Assembly: GCA_022606425.2 (NCBI GenBank)
Contig: JAHDVF020000524.1
Span: 1,200,444-1,264,443 of the forward strand
Length of the DNA: 64,000 nt
Direction of reading: 5' to 3'
From: Lepidostoma basale
Taxonomy: Eukaryota > Arthropoda > Insecta > Trichoptera > Lepidostomatidae
The notes beneath the pieces are model-generated. The model was given only the letters and a program-made list of their open reading frames with translations, was not told the DNA's origin and did no database searches. Below are positions 1-11,114 of the stretch, piece after piece. The translations under genes and the position numbers were made by a program. How positions within the stretch are numbered: the first letter of the stretch is position 1; every line of letters begins with the position of its first letter.

Positions 1-204
1 GTTTATCGTAAGCGCGGCAGTATGCACACGTGAGGAGAATGGATCCATCTTCATAGACTTCTCTTCGCTGTGTTGCACGTGCTCCCCCGATGTAGACGAC
101 CCCCGGGCAGACCACCAAAGAGATGGATCGACAACTGGGAGTAGGGGGCCAATTCCTCTTAAGAAACATGCTCCAAGGTCTACACGCTAAGAAGAAGAAG
201 ATTA
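1..204 (+). mobile_element. LINE 3' end fragment with (GAA)n tail
   Basis: The plus strand reads GRPPKRWIDNW and then a decayed C-terminus, which is the usual end of an insect non-LTR retrotransposon reverse-transcriptase ORF. It finishes in a short aagaagaag tail near 190-201. The left side is cut by the window edge and stops interrupt the frame, so this is a dead fragment. Confidence 0.6.
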
Positions 205-221
205 TATATAATAATAATAAT

Positions 222-712
222 AATAAATTGGATAATTTATAAAGCGCCATTTTTATGAATTACTCATCTCAAGGGCGCTGTAGAAGATGCTCCGTTTTAT
301 CAACTAGATAATAATAATAATAATAATGATAAAAAAAAATTAAAAATATTTAGTATGAGGGCTGCACCTGACGAAGTCGATCAGCCCTTCCTGTCAGGAA
401 ATGATAATTTGAAAAGGTGCGTTTTTAATCTCGATCTAAACTCTGATTGATTCTCAGTGCACTTAAGGTCTGCTGGAAGACTGTTCCAGGCTGAAGGGCC
501 GGCTACCGCGAAGGCTCGGACAGCGTTTTGACACAGTCAATCTACCGATCGCAAAAGACTTAGCTGATCGCAGTGTAGATTGTCTAGCATTCAGGTTCTC
601 GTTGATGCAGAGTTCAGATATATAAGCTAGTGCCATTCCATGCAACGCCTTATAGACCGTCCAGCAGAGCTTGTATTGTATCCTTTCTGGACATTTCAGC
701 CAGTGGAGCTCC
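222..712 (-). mobile_element. L2/CR1-like LINE 3' end, minus copy
   Basis: On the minus strand, 480-700 reads VYKALHGMALAYISELC, then NLRSA-like and RPFSLEQSSS segments. This is the C-terminal tail seen in L2/CR1/Rex-type reverse transcriptases. Its 3' UTR runs leftwards to an (ATA)n tail at about 205-228. A second copy lies in the opposite direction at 1795-2195. No intact frame remains. Confidence 0.6.
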
Positions 713-1090
713 TATATGTTATCTATATGTTATCTATCTTTAACTAGATCACTAATTAAGTCGTCAATAGTCATATTAATATAACGACAAATTGCAACGG
801 TACCAATTACGAGTAATTATCTAGAAAGCGGAGCGACAAAAAATCGGATGTGATTTAGAAAGAAATGGAATCTATTAGTGTTTCCGCTGTCCGTACGTCA
901 TTTGCTAAACGCTAACTGGATCCATTAATGTAACGATATGTAATTGTAAGATTATTTATAGCTTTGGGAATGTGCATTAATTTTAAGTTGCAAAAAGAAA
1001 ATGACAAATTGGACTTGACTTGAAATGAAATAATGGTATATTTTATTTCTCTTTTTCTTTTTTATATAATTTGTATATACAACACTTACA
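713..1090. other. AT-rich spacer, nothing recognised
   Basis: No coding frame, RNA gene or repeat was recognised in this stretch. Confidence 0.4.
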
Positions 1091-1322
1091 TATGTTTGAT
1101 GTGTTTTTGGGTAACACCGTGTGATAACTCCATCTCGACCGACGTTTCGGAGATCGCTGCAGTCTCCATCTTCAGGTTGATGATCGTTGCAGTCAGGTAA
1201 TGATCGTTGCAGTCTCCATCTTCAGGGTCATTACCCTGAAGATGGAGACTGCAACGATCTCCGAAACGTCTGTCGAGAAGGAGTTATCACACGGTGTTAC
1301 CCAAAAACACATAAAACATATT
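1091..1322. repeat. Palindromic repeat, family P7, with hammerhead-like cores
   Basis: The left arm (gtgtttttgggtaacacc) returns as its reverse complement at 1296-1312. Inside are two head-to-head cores. The minus one is at 1144-1175. The plus one is at 1236-1267 and reads CTGAAGA, T, GGAGA, loop, TCTCC, GAAAC. Stem III and stem I do not pair convincingly here, so this is an older or divergent form. Confidence 0.6.
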
Positions 1323-1324
1323 CA

Positions 1325-1515
1325 ATATTTATATTTTGGGATCTCGGAAAAATCCGCGTATCTCGTCTTTCTGGACCGAAGTTTCGGAGATCATTGATCG
1401 GAATCTCCATCTTCAGACTAGTTATTACCCGGAAGATGAAGACTGCGACGATATCCGAAACGTCGGTCCAGAAAGACGAGCTCCGGTTATTTTCCCAAGA
1501 TCTTAAAATATTATA
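1325..1515. repeat. Palindromic repeat, family P7, second copy
   Basis: An inverted repeat abuts the previous one: atattttgggatct pairs with agatcttaaaatat, and tctcgtctttctggacc with its complement near 1466-1483. The inner core is decayed (ggaagatgaaga ... tatccgaaacgtc). Confidence 0.55.
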
Positions 1516-1794
1516 CATATTGCTACCAACCATGAAAATCTACGCAATTATTCAATCTTTGTTTTTTTTTATCGTACCACGTTTTTCTCGGTTTTCCTCT
1601 AGTTCCGTTTACATCGTTAACATATACTCTTATACCATTTACAATATTATTCCATGTGTTCAAATCACCTAATTTATCCTTGAATAAAACTACCATAGAC
1701 CTGTATATCTTTATGTATATCTTTATGACGAAAATGAATAAATAAAAAAAATCGTTTTTTTTATTTTGTTTGAGTATTTATTTGAGTATTTATA

Positions 1795-2195
1795 AGGCTT
1801 TAAAGGGTTGCATGGAATGGCAATAGCTTATATATCTGATTTCTGTATCAACAAGAACCTGAATGACAGATACACTTCGTTGCGATCTGCTAAGTCTTCT
1901 TGCGATCGGTAGATTGACTGTGCCAAAACGCTGTCCTAGCACAAACTTTGGCGACTGAGCCTTCGCGATAGCCGGCCCTTCAGCTTGAAACAATCTTCAA
2001 GCAGACCTCAAGTGCATTGAGAATCATTCAGAGTTTAGATCGTGACTCAAAACGCACATTTTTAAATTACCTTTTCCTGATAGCAAGGGTTGAACGACTG
2101 TGTCAGTTGCAGCCCTCATGCTAAATATGTTTATTTTTAACTGGTTCATAAAATGGAGAATTTTCTACCGCGCCTTTGAGATGAGTAGTTCATGG
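1795..2195 (+). mobile_element. L2/CR1-like LINE 3' end, plus copy
   Basis: The plus strand reads GMAIAYISDFCINKNLN, then LRSAKSS and a decayed RPFSLKQSSS tail. It is homologous to 222-712 in the opposite orientation. The match stops at ttcat near 2195, and the expected 3' UTR continuation (cgctctataaattatcc) reappears at 2933. A later insertion therefore splits the element. Confidence 0.6.
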
Positions 2196-2564
2196 AGGGT
2201 GTTCGGCTTTTTCACCCTGATAGATATCTCTGACAGCGACAGCGTAGATTGTTTTACCTACCGGCTGCCAGAACCAACTTGTCTCTGGAGACACTGGTGG
2301 GAAGAGCAATTAATCTGCTGAACGCGGTCTCCTCGGAGATCTACGTCTTTCATATTAGTGAAAGTACGTTCAAAAGGCAAATACTATTAATTCTGGAGAG
2401 TATCCTGTCTTCCTAATGTTGAACCATCTCTCATGCGTTTCTGGTTGTATACTATATACAATATATTATTTTATTTGTTCTCAATAGATGCCTAAAAATT
2501 TATTTTGTAATGTCTTTTGATGAAATAAAATGATTTGATTTGACGAATTTTTATGAATCAAAAT

Positions 2565-2690
2565 GAAATAAAACGATGTTTTTTAACTACTTCCACTTTT
2601 GTCTTTATTTCGACAGCGACCGGTTTCGCCAGGCTCGCTGTCGAAATAAAGACAAAAGTGGAAGTAGTTAAAAAACACAATTTTATTTAA
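2565..2690. repeat. Short palindrome, family P2
   Basis: The arms tttttaactacttccac...cgacagcg and cgctgtcgaaataaag...gtagttaaaaaa pair almost perfectly around a cggtttcgccagg loop. This is an internally deleted member of the P2 family; longer copies lie at 23770, 33745 and 49231. Confidence 0.75.
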
Positions 2691-2770
2691 TTATTATTTA
2701 AAATGAACATCCATCAAGAGATTTCAGTAAAATCATTTGATTATCTTAATCAAAATTGCTTATTATGACT

Positions 2771-2872
2771 TAAATGAATTATGAATAAATGAATTAAGAA
2801 TGAATTAATAAATGAATTAATAATGAATTAATAAATGAATTAAGAATGAATTAATAAATTAATTATGAATTA
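2771..2872. repeat. AT-rich minisatellite
   Basis: Tandem variants of gaattaataaat and gaattaagaat, with period about 11-14 bp, fill about 100 bp. Confidence 0.7.
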
Positions 2873-2919
2873 AATTTTATGAATTTAAAAACATATTTTG
2901 ATTTGATTTGATTTAATTT

Positions 2920-2965
2920 CATAAAATTGGCGCTCTATAAATTATCCAATTTATTATTATTATTA
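2920..2965 (+). mobile_element. Detached 3' tail of the L2-like LINE
   Basis: The segment cataaaattggcgctctat followed by an (TTA)n tail is the reverse complement of 222-258. It fits as the displaced 3' end of the plus copy at 1795-2195. Confidence 0.5.
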
Positions 2966-2968
2966 TTT

Positions 2969-3482
2969 TATAAGATAATATATTTTATTGTTAGTGAACC
3001 GCCAATGCACGTACAACTTGAGAGACGTCAATTACCGTTGATTATAATTCTTTAAACAAAATAAAGGGCCATTATACCGTTTGCATTGGTATTATTTATT
3101 AAATCCAATCAAGCTGAAACGTCCCGAGCTAGCACGGTTTAATCTCGAAACAATACGATCATCGATCCGGTCCGGTCCATTATTAACTCGTTCCCCACTT
3201 TCTTCTCCGATTGGAGAACATTGTCTCGAAATTCAATTAGTGCCATGAAAACATTTTTTGAAGTCTAATATCTCGCGGCCTAGCTGCGGGTTAGATAGGG
3301 AATGATTGGCGGTTTCGCAGTAGAAGGCACCTGTCATATACTAGAGCCAGTTAAGAAGGTTAACGGGGAACTAAACCTTTTTACTAAACACGATAACCGA
3401 AAATATATTTATTCTATATTCACCATCACTTTATGTAGCAGAATCTTAATAGTAACATAACGCTGTATTTAAAATTAAAATT
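2969..3482. other. Spacer, nothing recognised
   Basis: No ORF, repeat family or RNA gene was recognised. Base composition is a little less AT-rich at 3120-3350. Confidence 0.4.
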
Positions 3483-4137
3483 AAATTTGTGTATTTAGGT
3501 AGCATGTTCACAGCGGATGGCCGAACGGACAGTGATATTGAAAGAAGGGTTGGTGTGGGTAACAAAGTGAATGGAGCTTTAAAAGTAGTTATTGGAAACA
3601 AGAATTTATCAATGAAAGCGAAAATGGCCGTTCACAATGGAGTTCTGGTTCCAACCCTTATGTATGGAAGCGAAGCATGGAACTGGCAGAAGAAAGATGA
3701 GAGCAGAATAAATGCGGTAGAGATGAGGTCCCTAAGACGTATGTGCGGTAGAACGATGTACGACAGAATCTCAAATGCTGATATTAGGAAAGAGTGTAGA
3801 GCGAAAGAAGGTATTATGAACAAAATTATGAAAGGTTCGCTTCGTTGGTTCGGACATATGGAGCGCATGGGTGAAGAAAGAATGGTTAAAAAAGTATACG
3901 TTAACAATGTAAATGGAGTAAGGAATCGAGGTAGACCGAGGAAAACATGGCATGACCAAATTAATCAAATATTAAAAGTTGGTCATGTCAGAAGCCGGAA
4001 GAATCGACGTGCGTGTATGACTCGATGTATGAATGTGGAGGAAGCTAGAGAGGTGTGCCAGGATAGAGTAGTGTGGCGGTCCATTCTCTCTGCCTACCCC
4101 TGCGGGGAAACGGCGTGATGGTTTTGTTGTTGTTGTT
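3483..4137 (+). mobile_element. LINE family A, 5'-truncated, 209-codon RT tail intact
   Basis: An uninterrupted frame (3489-4118) encodes the C-terminal part of a non-LTR retrotransposon polyprotein. It begins at VYLGSMFTADGRTDSD, continues through LMYGSEAWNWQKKDESR and LRWFGHMERMGEERMVKK, and ends at GRPRKTWHDQINQIL and AYPCGETA. The YADD catalytic box is missing, so it cannot be active. The 3' end is ggggaaacggcgtgatgg followed by a (TGT)n tail, the mark of subfamily A. Related copies are at 21456, 41512, 44957 and 45664. There is no sign that the protein is used by the host. Confidence 0.85.
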
Positions 4138-4301
4138 AAATAAAAAATAAACATTAACACAAATATGTTACGGGACACAGATGCCCTTTGTCAGCGTAGT
4201 TAAATATTATACATAGAAAATAAATATTAAAACATGCTTATCCCGGTACATGTCTGTGTAAATGTTTATTTATTTATTTATTTGTATTTTAAATAAAGTT
4301 A

Positions 4302-4465
4302 TGTAATATGAATGAAGAGAATTTGGAGCAGGTGAGTGAATTTGTGTATTTAGGTAGCATGTTCACAACGGATAGCCGAACAAATAGTGACGTCGAAAGA
4401 AGGGTTGGTACGGGTAACAAAGTGAATGGAGCTTAAAAAATTGTTATTGGAAACAAGAATTTATT
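4302..4465 (+). mobile_element. LINE family A internal fragment
   Basis: This matches the segment just before YLGSMFT (gtgaatttgtgtatttagg) through NKVNGA and VIGNKNL, the part missing or starting in the copy at 3483. It is broken by frameshift and stops dead at both ends. Confidence 0.7.
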
Positions 4466-5179
4466 TATATGTTGACATCATCAGATGTTACAATTATCTA
4501 TTATCTAATTAATAATTTTATGTTTAAGATATTTCAATACGGTAATAAAATATTAAATATTCTTGCGAATTCCATGTAAATCTTTTTCTAAAAAAACATT
4601 TTAGCTTATTTCATAAAATAATAACGAATAACAAATATATTGATAACAATTTTAAGAAAGGCATATAATGCGAATTAAACTTAAAAATTATTTATTATTT
4701 CGGTTTTCCTAAAAATCTATTTCATAGTTTCCATGGTATTAAAAGTTCGATAGAACCGTCGCAGAATCTAACATAAGTGCTCAATTAGCCTTTACGTTAT
4801 CGAATTAATTATTCACACATCTCGTTCTAATTCCCTTGCTTATTGAGACACAACATTCGAGTTTCCTTAATATTAAAAGGTTCCACGTACCTGCGTCAGA
4901 TGATTGGCCTATCCCTCCACTCCTCACCTCTTCCCTTCCCTTCCCGCAGAACTCCATCGCAATCCCGCATTATTATTACCTGATCCCTGATTTGCCACTC
5001 ATCTCCGAAGGCGAGAGTCAATATCAAGACCGGCGTAAAAAACTGACCGACATATAACCGCGTCCGATTGATCGGAAGAGCAATCCGAACGACTTCTTTA
5101 CTCGTTGGCGTAAGCTGGAGCTATAGTTGTTTGTTAGTGTCCCAACTCACCACAACAGCTTTCTGTAATGACTTTACAC
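4466..5179. other. Spacer upstream of candidate promoter
   Basis: Non-repetitive. A pyrimidine-rich tract (tcctcacctcttcccttccc) lies at about 4919-4945. A 73-codon open frame at 4836-5057 has no recognisable protein character. Confidence 0.4.
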
Positions 5180-5213
5180 TCAGTCACTATTACACCGCGT
5201 AAGAATATAGTCG
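5180..5213 (+). promoter_or_regulatory. Candidate Inr-DPE core promoter
   Basis: TCAGT at 5180-5184 is an exact arthropod initiator, with A+1 at 5182. AGTCG at 5209-5213 sits exactly at +28 to +32 and fits the downstream promoter element RGWYV at every position. There is no TATA box at -30, as expected for this promoter class. Surroundings are non-repetitive and richer in G+C than the flanks. A chance match is possible. Confidence 0.35.
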
Positions 5214-5550
5214 CCGATCTCGCGGATTCTCATTAAAAAGTTTGTCTTTTCGCGGGCACTAGGAATACGATCGAGTGAAGTGACAACTAATTTAAACTAC
5301 ATATTATATTCGCTGTATACAAAACGAAAACTAGTATACAAAAGTGAAATTAATCAAACAGTATTATTAATTTATTAATAATAATGTAAAAGTTAAGTGA
5401 ATGATTATAAAAAAATAGTTTTAATGAATTGTGAAGTATTTTTAAACCATGTAAAATTATTATACGCAATGTGAAAAATTGTATTTATAAGACATGCCCC
5501 AAAACACGTGTTCTTGGGGTTAGTGTTTAAGTGTATAAAAAAAGTGTTCA
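5182..5550 (+). other. Possible non-coding first exon
   Basis: This runs from the putative start site to a good donor (ttca then gtgagt, GT at 5551-5552). No long frame occurs in it. If real, it would be a 369-nt 5' leader. The next candidate coding exon on this strand is at 59275. This is inference from signals only. Confidence 0.2.
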
Positions 5551-5552
5551 GT

Positions 5553-7099
5553 GAGTTTAATGCATCAAAAACCATGGATTATACGATGCAATTTAGTATT
5601 TTAGTCCACTAAGAAACTTGTAATTATTATTTTTGTTTTTGATTATAGATTAATATAGTTCTTACCCAATAGATTAATTTATGGAAGCTATCATTTAAAT
5701 TAGATCGATGCGTGAAAAAATACATATTTAAGTGGTATATTTTTTCAGTTCATATCTCTAATAGATAGATAGAATTTTTTCTATAATTGTTTTTTTTTAA
5801 TGTAGCGTTTGTCCATGTATCATATATTACCGATGGGAGTTCTGATGATAAGAAGAAAACCATAATGATTTATAACTATTTTACTATTTATTTATTTATT
5901 TACCGTATTCATTGATCGAGAGAATTTAAATTTTTTAATACTCCCGGGATATTTATTATTAAAAAAAATTAAATAAAAAAATAAACACTAACCTTTTTAA
6001 CCACGGAATGCTAATTATAATTGAATCCAACTGATTTCGTTTGCATCCATGCTTCTTCGGGGCAATATAATAATTTTCAGTTCTAATATAGCCCTGGTAA
6101 AGTTTGTGTGCAAGTGAAACTAGTAGGCTTCGATTTTAAATACCATTCTGTGGTTAAAATACAAAGTAATTCTTTTATTTTTTATACTTATAAATTTTAA
6201 ATGTCTAACCACAAAATAAGCAATTCATTTGAAAACTTTAATTATTTTAATACTGAGCGGTCATAGCAACCTCTTTCAACCCCATTGATAAACTAAAACT
6301 ATAAACCATTGCTGTTTCATATTACATATAACATGCAACGAAACTAACTAATATTCTTTTTATATCACAATTAGGCGGTTAACACTGGAATCACGTCAAC
6401 ATGAATTGCGTTGGAATTAAAACACTGTTTTTTTTCGCAAATGATTTATTATTAAATAAATAAAACAGTGTTTAATATCATAACAAAATTCATAAATTAT
6501 ATACGGTTATGGAAATGCAAACTGTTGTATGAAAATAACTTCAACGCACGGATGAGATGAAAACCTGTATTCCTGGCATATTGTAATGCAGTAATATTTT
6601 TTTACGTATTGTAATTTATATACATCCACACCTGACGACATTAACAAAATTTAATGTCATTTATGACATCGCTGGGTTATGCTTAAAATGCATCAAAATT
6701 CTTGAAACTGTATTGCAAAATTTATTATTTTAAATCTTAAATAACAATTGACTTGAGTAATTCTTCGTCTTTTAACGGTCAACTCCGATATAAAATATGC
6801 TTTTTTACATTCAAAATAAACACGCGGTATTTACATCTCGCCCTTAAGTGGAAGAGCGGTTAGGACATTTGGAATTCTTTCTTCGTTTATTCAGGTGTAT
6901 TTGTGAAAGGAGTTAACGGAAAGAGCATTTTCTTGTATACGAGTATATTATGTTAATAGTACGAAAGGTTTTTTTATACGTAAACATTTTCAACAAACTT
7001 GCTTGTAAACATTCAAAATAATATTGGTAATAAAAGCTCTCAGAGTTAAATTCGGAATTTACAATTTTAAGAAGTTTTATGTTTCACTAATTAGACTGT
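5553..7099. other. AT-rich spacer
   Basis: No gene seen. Small inverted repeats occur, for example aaaacactgttt at about 6419 against aaacagtgttt at about 6462, plus (TTTA)n runs near 5885-5900. Confidence 0.4.
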
Positions 7100-7113
7100 A
7101 CCTATAACCTTTA

Positions 7114-7653
7114 CTTACTTACTTCCTATGGCCATACGACTCTTGAAGAGTTTTAGCCTCCTTGATGATTTTTCGCCAAGCTCCTCGATCCTGCGCCTTT
7201 TTCTCCCAGCAGCTCGATTTGCCCAACCTAGTCAGGTCAGCCAGAACATTGTGCATTAGGCGCTGTCTAGGCCTTCCTAGAGGTCTTACTCCAGTCGGTC
7301 TAGACGCGTACAGGGTCTTGATAGCTCTGGTCTCTTTGGCTCAACATACATGCCCAATCCATGCTAGGCGACCGGCTCTCACGGTGCTTTTTATTAGGGG
7401 CTGCTGGCTCATCGTACGGATCTCTTGGTTGGTCCTATGTCTCTGGTGTCTGGGTCCCAGGATAATTCTAAGTATTCTATTCTGAAACCAGTAGATTCAT
7501 TGTTGTTCTTTTAGAGTCATTGTCCATAACTCAGAACCATATGTCACCATTAGCTTCATGATGGTGTTATAAATATGCAGCTTGGTGTTTCTGGATAGAA
7601 GCTTGGACTTTCGGAACGTTGCCAAGGAAGCTGCAGCTCGTAGGCCTTTTTGA
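7114..7653 (-). mobile_element. RTE-like LINE, 5'-truncated, with 14-bp TSD
   Basis: The minus strand reads KLHIYNTIMKLMVTYGSELW followed by decayed C-terminal reverse-transcriptase sequence, ending in a (GTAA)n tail at the left. The target site acctataaccttta is present at 7100-7113 and again at 7654-7667, which proves insertion by target-primed reverse transcription. Frameshifts make it inactive. Confidence 0.8.
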
Positions 7654-7667
7654 ACCTATAACCTTTA

Positions 7668-8049
7668 ACCACTCGTAATATATTTAACTTTGTTGAATAT
7701 ATTCAACTACTCGTAATATGTTTTATCTTTTGAAAAGATATTATCGACAATTTTACGGTATTTTAGTACAACACATATTACGGCATTATTTTTTGTTTAT
7801 TTATCTCTTATTTTTATTCAACAAAGATTTACATTCTGATTTAAAATATTTTATGTAAGTATCGAAAGTTTTGGATACCTACATATTTTTTTAAACTAAG
7901 GTTTCTTAAAAATATATTTTAAACTTAAGTTCGAATAAAATACAAGCGCATTTACTTAATTACTTCCATATAAAGAGACAAATATTACCAAATTGCTTCA
8001 ATTACGAATATAAAGTAACACTATTGTGGAATATTGCCAAAAAATAAAC
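7668..8049. other. AT-rich spacer, nothing recognised
   Basis: No feature seen apart from short TA-rich runs. Confidence 0.4.
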
Positions 8050-8112
8050 ATACTAACTAACCAGCACCCCGTCTCTCTGAAGGGGGTAAGCCAAAAGATT
8101 GGACTGCCAAAC
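8050..8112 (-). mobile_element. LINE family B 3' end fragment
   Basis: The sequence ctaactaaccagcacccc then gtctctctgaagg and the cactc-like continuation match the reverse complement of the family B 3' end. Confidence 0.6.
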
Positions 8113-8151
8113 TATTATTTATATACAAACTTCTCGATTCAACAACATTCA

Positions 8152-8402
8152 TCTTCTTCTTCTTCTTCTTCCTCAGCCTATTTCCGTCCACTCCTGGACA
8201 AAGGCCTCTTTTGCTTCCATGTCATTCTGTCCTGTGCAGACTGCATCCAGGTTATTCCGACGTGTGTTTAGATCATCCTTCCACCGTAGGTGCAGTCACC
8301 CTGCACTTCTCTTCGCCGTCCACGGTCTCCAAGTCAACAGTCTTATTGTCCACTTTTCATCTGAGCTTCTGGCTACGTGACCTGCCCATTGCCATTTTAG
8401 AG
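8152..8402 (-). mobile_element. RTE-like LINE 3' end, (GAA)n tail
   Basis: The minus strand gives WAGHVARSSDEKWT, RWKDDL and a final AFVQEWTEIG-like end, then an (GAA)n tail (cttcttcttcttc on the plus strand). This is the usual C-terminus of insect RTE-type endonuclease/reverse transcriptases; a better copy is at 22615. It carries stops. Confidence 0.65.
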
Positions 8403-8417
8403 TCGCCATTTATACAT

Positions 8418-8769
8418 CGAGAAGTGAATGTGGTGCGAATGAAAGTGTTATGAACAAAATAAGGAAAGGGTCATTAAGATGGTTTGGACACATGGAAAGA
8501 ATGAGTGAAGACAGAATGGTAAAGAAGGTATATGTAAACGGCGTGAACGGAGCTGGAAATAGAGGAAGGCCGAGGAAAACGTGGCATGATCAAATCAATC
8601 AAATATTGAATGTCGGTACGCGAGGAGTCGGAGTAATCGACGTGCGTGCATGACAAGATGTATGAATGTAGAGGAAGCGAGAGAAGTATGTCAGGACAGA
8701 ACAGTGTGGCGTTCCATTATTTTTGCCTACCCCTCCGGGGAGACGGCGTGATGGTTAGTCAGTTAGTTT
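8418..8769 (+). mobile_element. LINE family B 3' end
   Basis: Encodes MNKIRKGSLRWFGHMERM, then GNRGRPRKTWHDQINQIL, followed by a frameshift near 8614. The 3' end is ggggagacggcgtgatgg with a gttagt tail, the family B signature. Confidence 0.8.
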
Positions 8770-8860
8770 TAGTTTATACATCGAACAACATTTGTACATC
8801 GTGTCATCCACGCACATCGATTTTTCCGACCCCTTATGTGGTCGACAATCAATATTTACC
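8770..8860 (-). mobile_element. LINE family B fragment, inverted
   Basis: Reads as the reverse complement of the ACMTRCMN/HVRSR segment (catcgtgtcatccacgcac ... gacaatcaatatt). It lies tail to tail with the preceding copy. Confidence 0.55.
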
Positions 8861-9439
8861 GTTTTTTTTTATGTGTGAAAAAAAGTAAATAATTTCCATA
8901 ATCATATTAATCAAAGCTTTTCTTATGTATATAAATCTATCTTTAAGTAATTAATTAAAAAGATTTTTATAATTACTCTGTCAGAATAATAATTGAATTT
9001 TTCTTAGCAAAACGCATTAGGAAATAAACAATAATGTATAGTTATTGTACCGTGCATATATTAATTACTTCATGGAACAAAATAAACCTATTTATATCAA
9101 ATACGTTGTTTCTTAAAAGAAGAATTTTAAACAATATTTCATTATTTTTCCAACGCAAAAAGTTTGAATACCATAATTATTATTCTTCATGCCTTTGATG
9201 TTTACAAAAACAATTACGCATATTTTTTATTTTTTTATTTTTTATTTTTTATTATTGAGGGTAACAAACAGCAAATACAGTGTATAAATATAAACACACA
9301 GAGACAACAAAACAAGGCCAATTACATGCTACCACAAATATTATATAACAACTGACATAAGGTTAGGATAATATATAAGAAGAACAAAGTAACACTTAAG
9401 TTAAAGAGAAAACTAGTAGTACTAGTAATTATGAATAAT
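8861..9439. other. AT-rich spacer, nothing recognised
   Basis: Only homopolymer and T-rich runs are seen, for example 9218-9256. Confidence 0.4.
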
Positions 9440-9718
9440 TAAAGATGAAATATAATTTTAAAATGTAAAAAAAAAAAAAGACAAGAAAAGAAAAAGTAGA
9501 GTAACTAGTTTCTTTCGCCCCGAAGGGTTGCTCCAACCATTTTTTTTTAAATCACTTTCGTTAAGACGGAACACATCGATGTTATTAAAGCACCTATTGT
9601 ACATGTCGCATGTCCGGTACACCGCCGCACTCTGAGCGTAGCTAGTCCGATAAGCAGGAAGGTGGAATATTTGATTCTCAGTGTGTCTTGTGCGAAACAT
9701 AGGAGTATTCCGTAATCA
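9440..9718 (-). mobile_element. LINE C-terminal fragment, CR1/Jockey-like
   Basis: The minus-strand 80-codon frame contains HLPAYRTSYAQSAAVYRTC and YNRCFNNIDVF. This resembles the last part of many non-LTR reverse-transcriptase ORFs (xxPxxRTxYxxxSxxxR ... YNxxxxxID). It ends near an A-rich tract at 9466-9478. Confidence 0.5.
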
Positions 9719-10364
9719 ATTACTAAGAATAGCCAAATATTGCATTTGCGTTTTTTTAGAATGACTTAATGGTATTTTAAACCATAGTTCATTAGAAAGA
9801 TTTTTTATTTTAAAATAAAAGATGTTCTTCAAAATGATGTCATTTTTTATTCAATCACGCGGACTTCTTTTTTGTAGAAAGGCTTCATTGAAGTGTAACA
9901 CTTTTTCTTGTGTCAGTCATTAAAATAAATTATAAATCTATTTATTTAATTAATCTTCTTCTCGCAATGTCAAGTCGGGTTCTTACGACTTGAAAGAAGG
10001 CACATCTGTCACGGGCAAATACTAAGCAGCAATAATAATCCGATTAGTTTCACTTGTCTCATAATATGATAATTAATCCCGGATATCAGATGCAGCATTC
10101 ATTTTTAGAATTATGGTGTTTTTGGGTCAACCCTTATGAAAAAGTGCAGCATAAAACTGCCAAAAGATAGAAGAAATTTAAATAGACACTGTGCTGCTTA
10201 AACTTATAGTATTCAACGTATAAGAAGTGGAGGCAGTATGACCGAAAAGCGTTTTTAATTATAGTATGAAAGAATTTATTTTATGTTCGCCATACTTTGT
10301 GTAGTAGATGTTTTATATTTATTTTTTCTCTTTTTTATACTTTATATAGGACACTAATTTTTCA
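9719..10364. other. AT-rich spacer, nothing recognised
   Basis: No coding or repeat family recognised. Confidence 0.4.
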
Positions 10365-10563
10365 AACAAATTATGATTAAATATCAAACATGTTTCGGAC
10401 TACCCGGTCCTCTCTCAGTGGTATTATTGACTTAAAAATGACTCAAAATTAATCCTCAAAACTGACCATATTTGTAAAAAAAATTATAATATTTTAAATA
10501 TCATATAATATCACTGAGGAAAGACCGGGTAGTCCGAAACATGGTTGATATTTAATTTTAATT
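10365..10563. repeat. Palindromic repeat, family P6, with hammerhead-like cores
   Basis: The arms gattaaatatcaaacatg and catggttgatatttaatt are inverted. The cores are (-) 10392-10420 and (+) 10514-10540: CTGAGGA, stem, loop gggta, GTCC, GAAACATG. Sequence between the arms is unrelated to the other families. Confidence 0.6.
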
Positions 10564-11024
10564 CATTTAAAAAGTTACTGTTGTATACATGGTATATAAA
10601 AAAGAAAAAGAAAAATATAAACAATGAATGGTTCATTATGACTGTCATTATGACACCAGAAGAGTATAAATACAGAAATAATGCTGAAGACAGTATACGT
10701 TTTCGACATGGCACGATTAATCACATTATTTGTAGCCAATAGTCAAAGAATCGACGTGAGCTCATGATATAATGTATGAATATTGCGGATACAAAATGAG
10801 TATGTGAAAAAAGAACAATATAATCTGTCAATGCCTATCTTAACGGTAAAACATTTTGAAGATTATATCGTAATTGGGTTAGATTTTTCCATCCAATTAT
10901 GTTTTTTTTAATGGTTTTAGACATCCTATTTTAAAGCATAAAAGCACTCTTATAATTTAAAGATCGTAATTAAATATTAATTAATTAATTTGTTTGAGTA
11001 CTACATGCAATAAGTTATTTATTG
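10564..11024. other. AT-rich spacer, nothing recognised
   Basis: A short stretch at 10743-10810 may be a very decayed LINE piece (aatcgacgtgagctcatga). Nothing else seen. Confidence 0.3.
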
Positions 11025-11114
11025 TTTCTTGAACAATGGTGTTAAACACCATATTGAATAACCGACGATGAAATGTATACGAATGAAAACTTCTGTTTTT
11101 TAGAAATGTTATTA

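Noticed and set aside
1187..1672. 161-codon plus-strand ORF
   Set aside because: It crosses two palindromic repeats and AT-rich DNA; the apparent repeat in the protein comes from the inverted repeats.
2771..2872. CRISPR-like array
   Set aside because: Short AT-rich tandem repeats without spacers of constant length, in a eukaryotic setting.
7162..7485. 107-codon plus-strand ORF
   Set aside because: Antisense of the minus-strand LINE bounded by the 14-bp target duplication.
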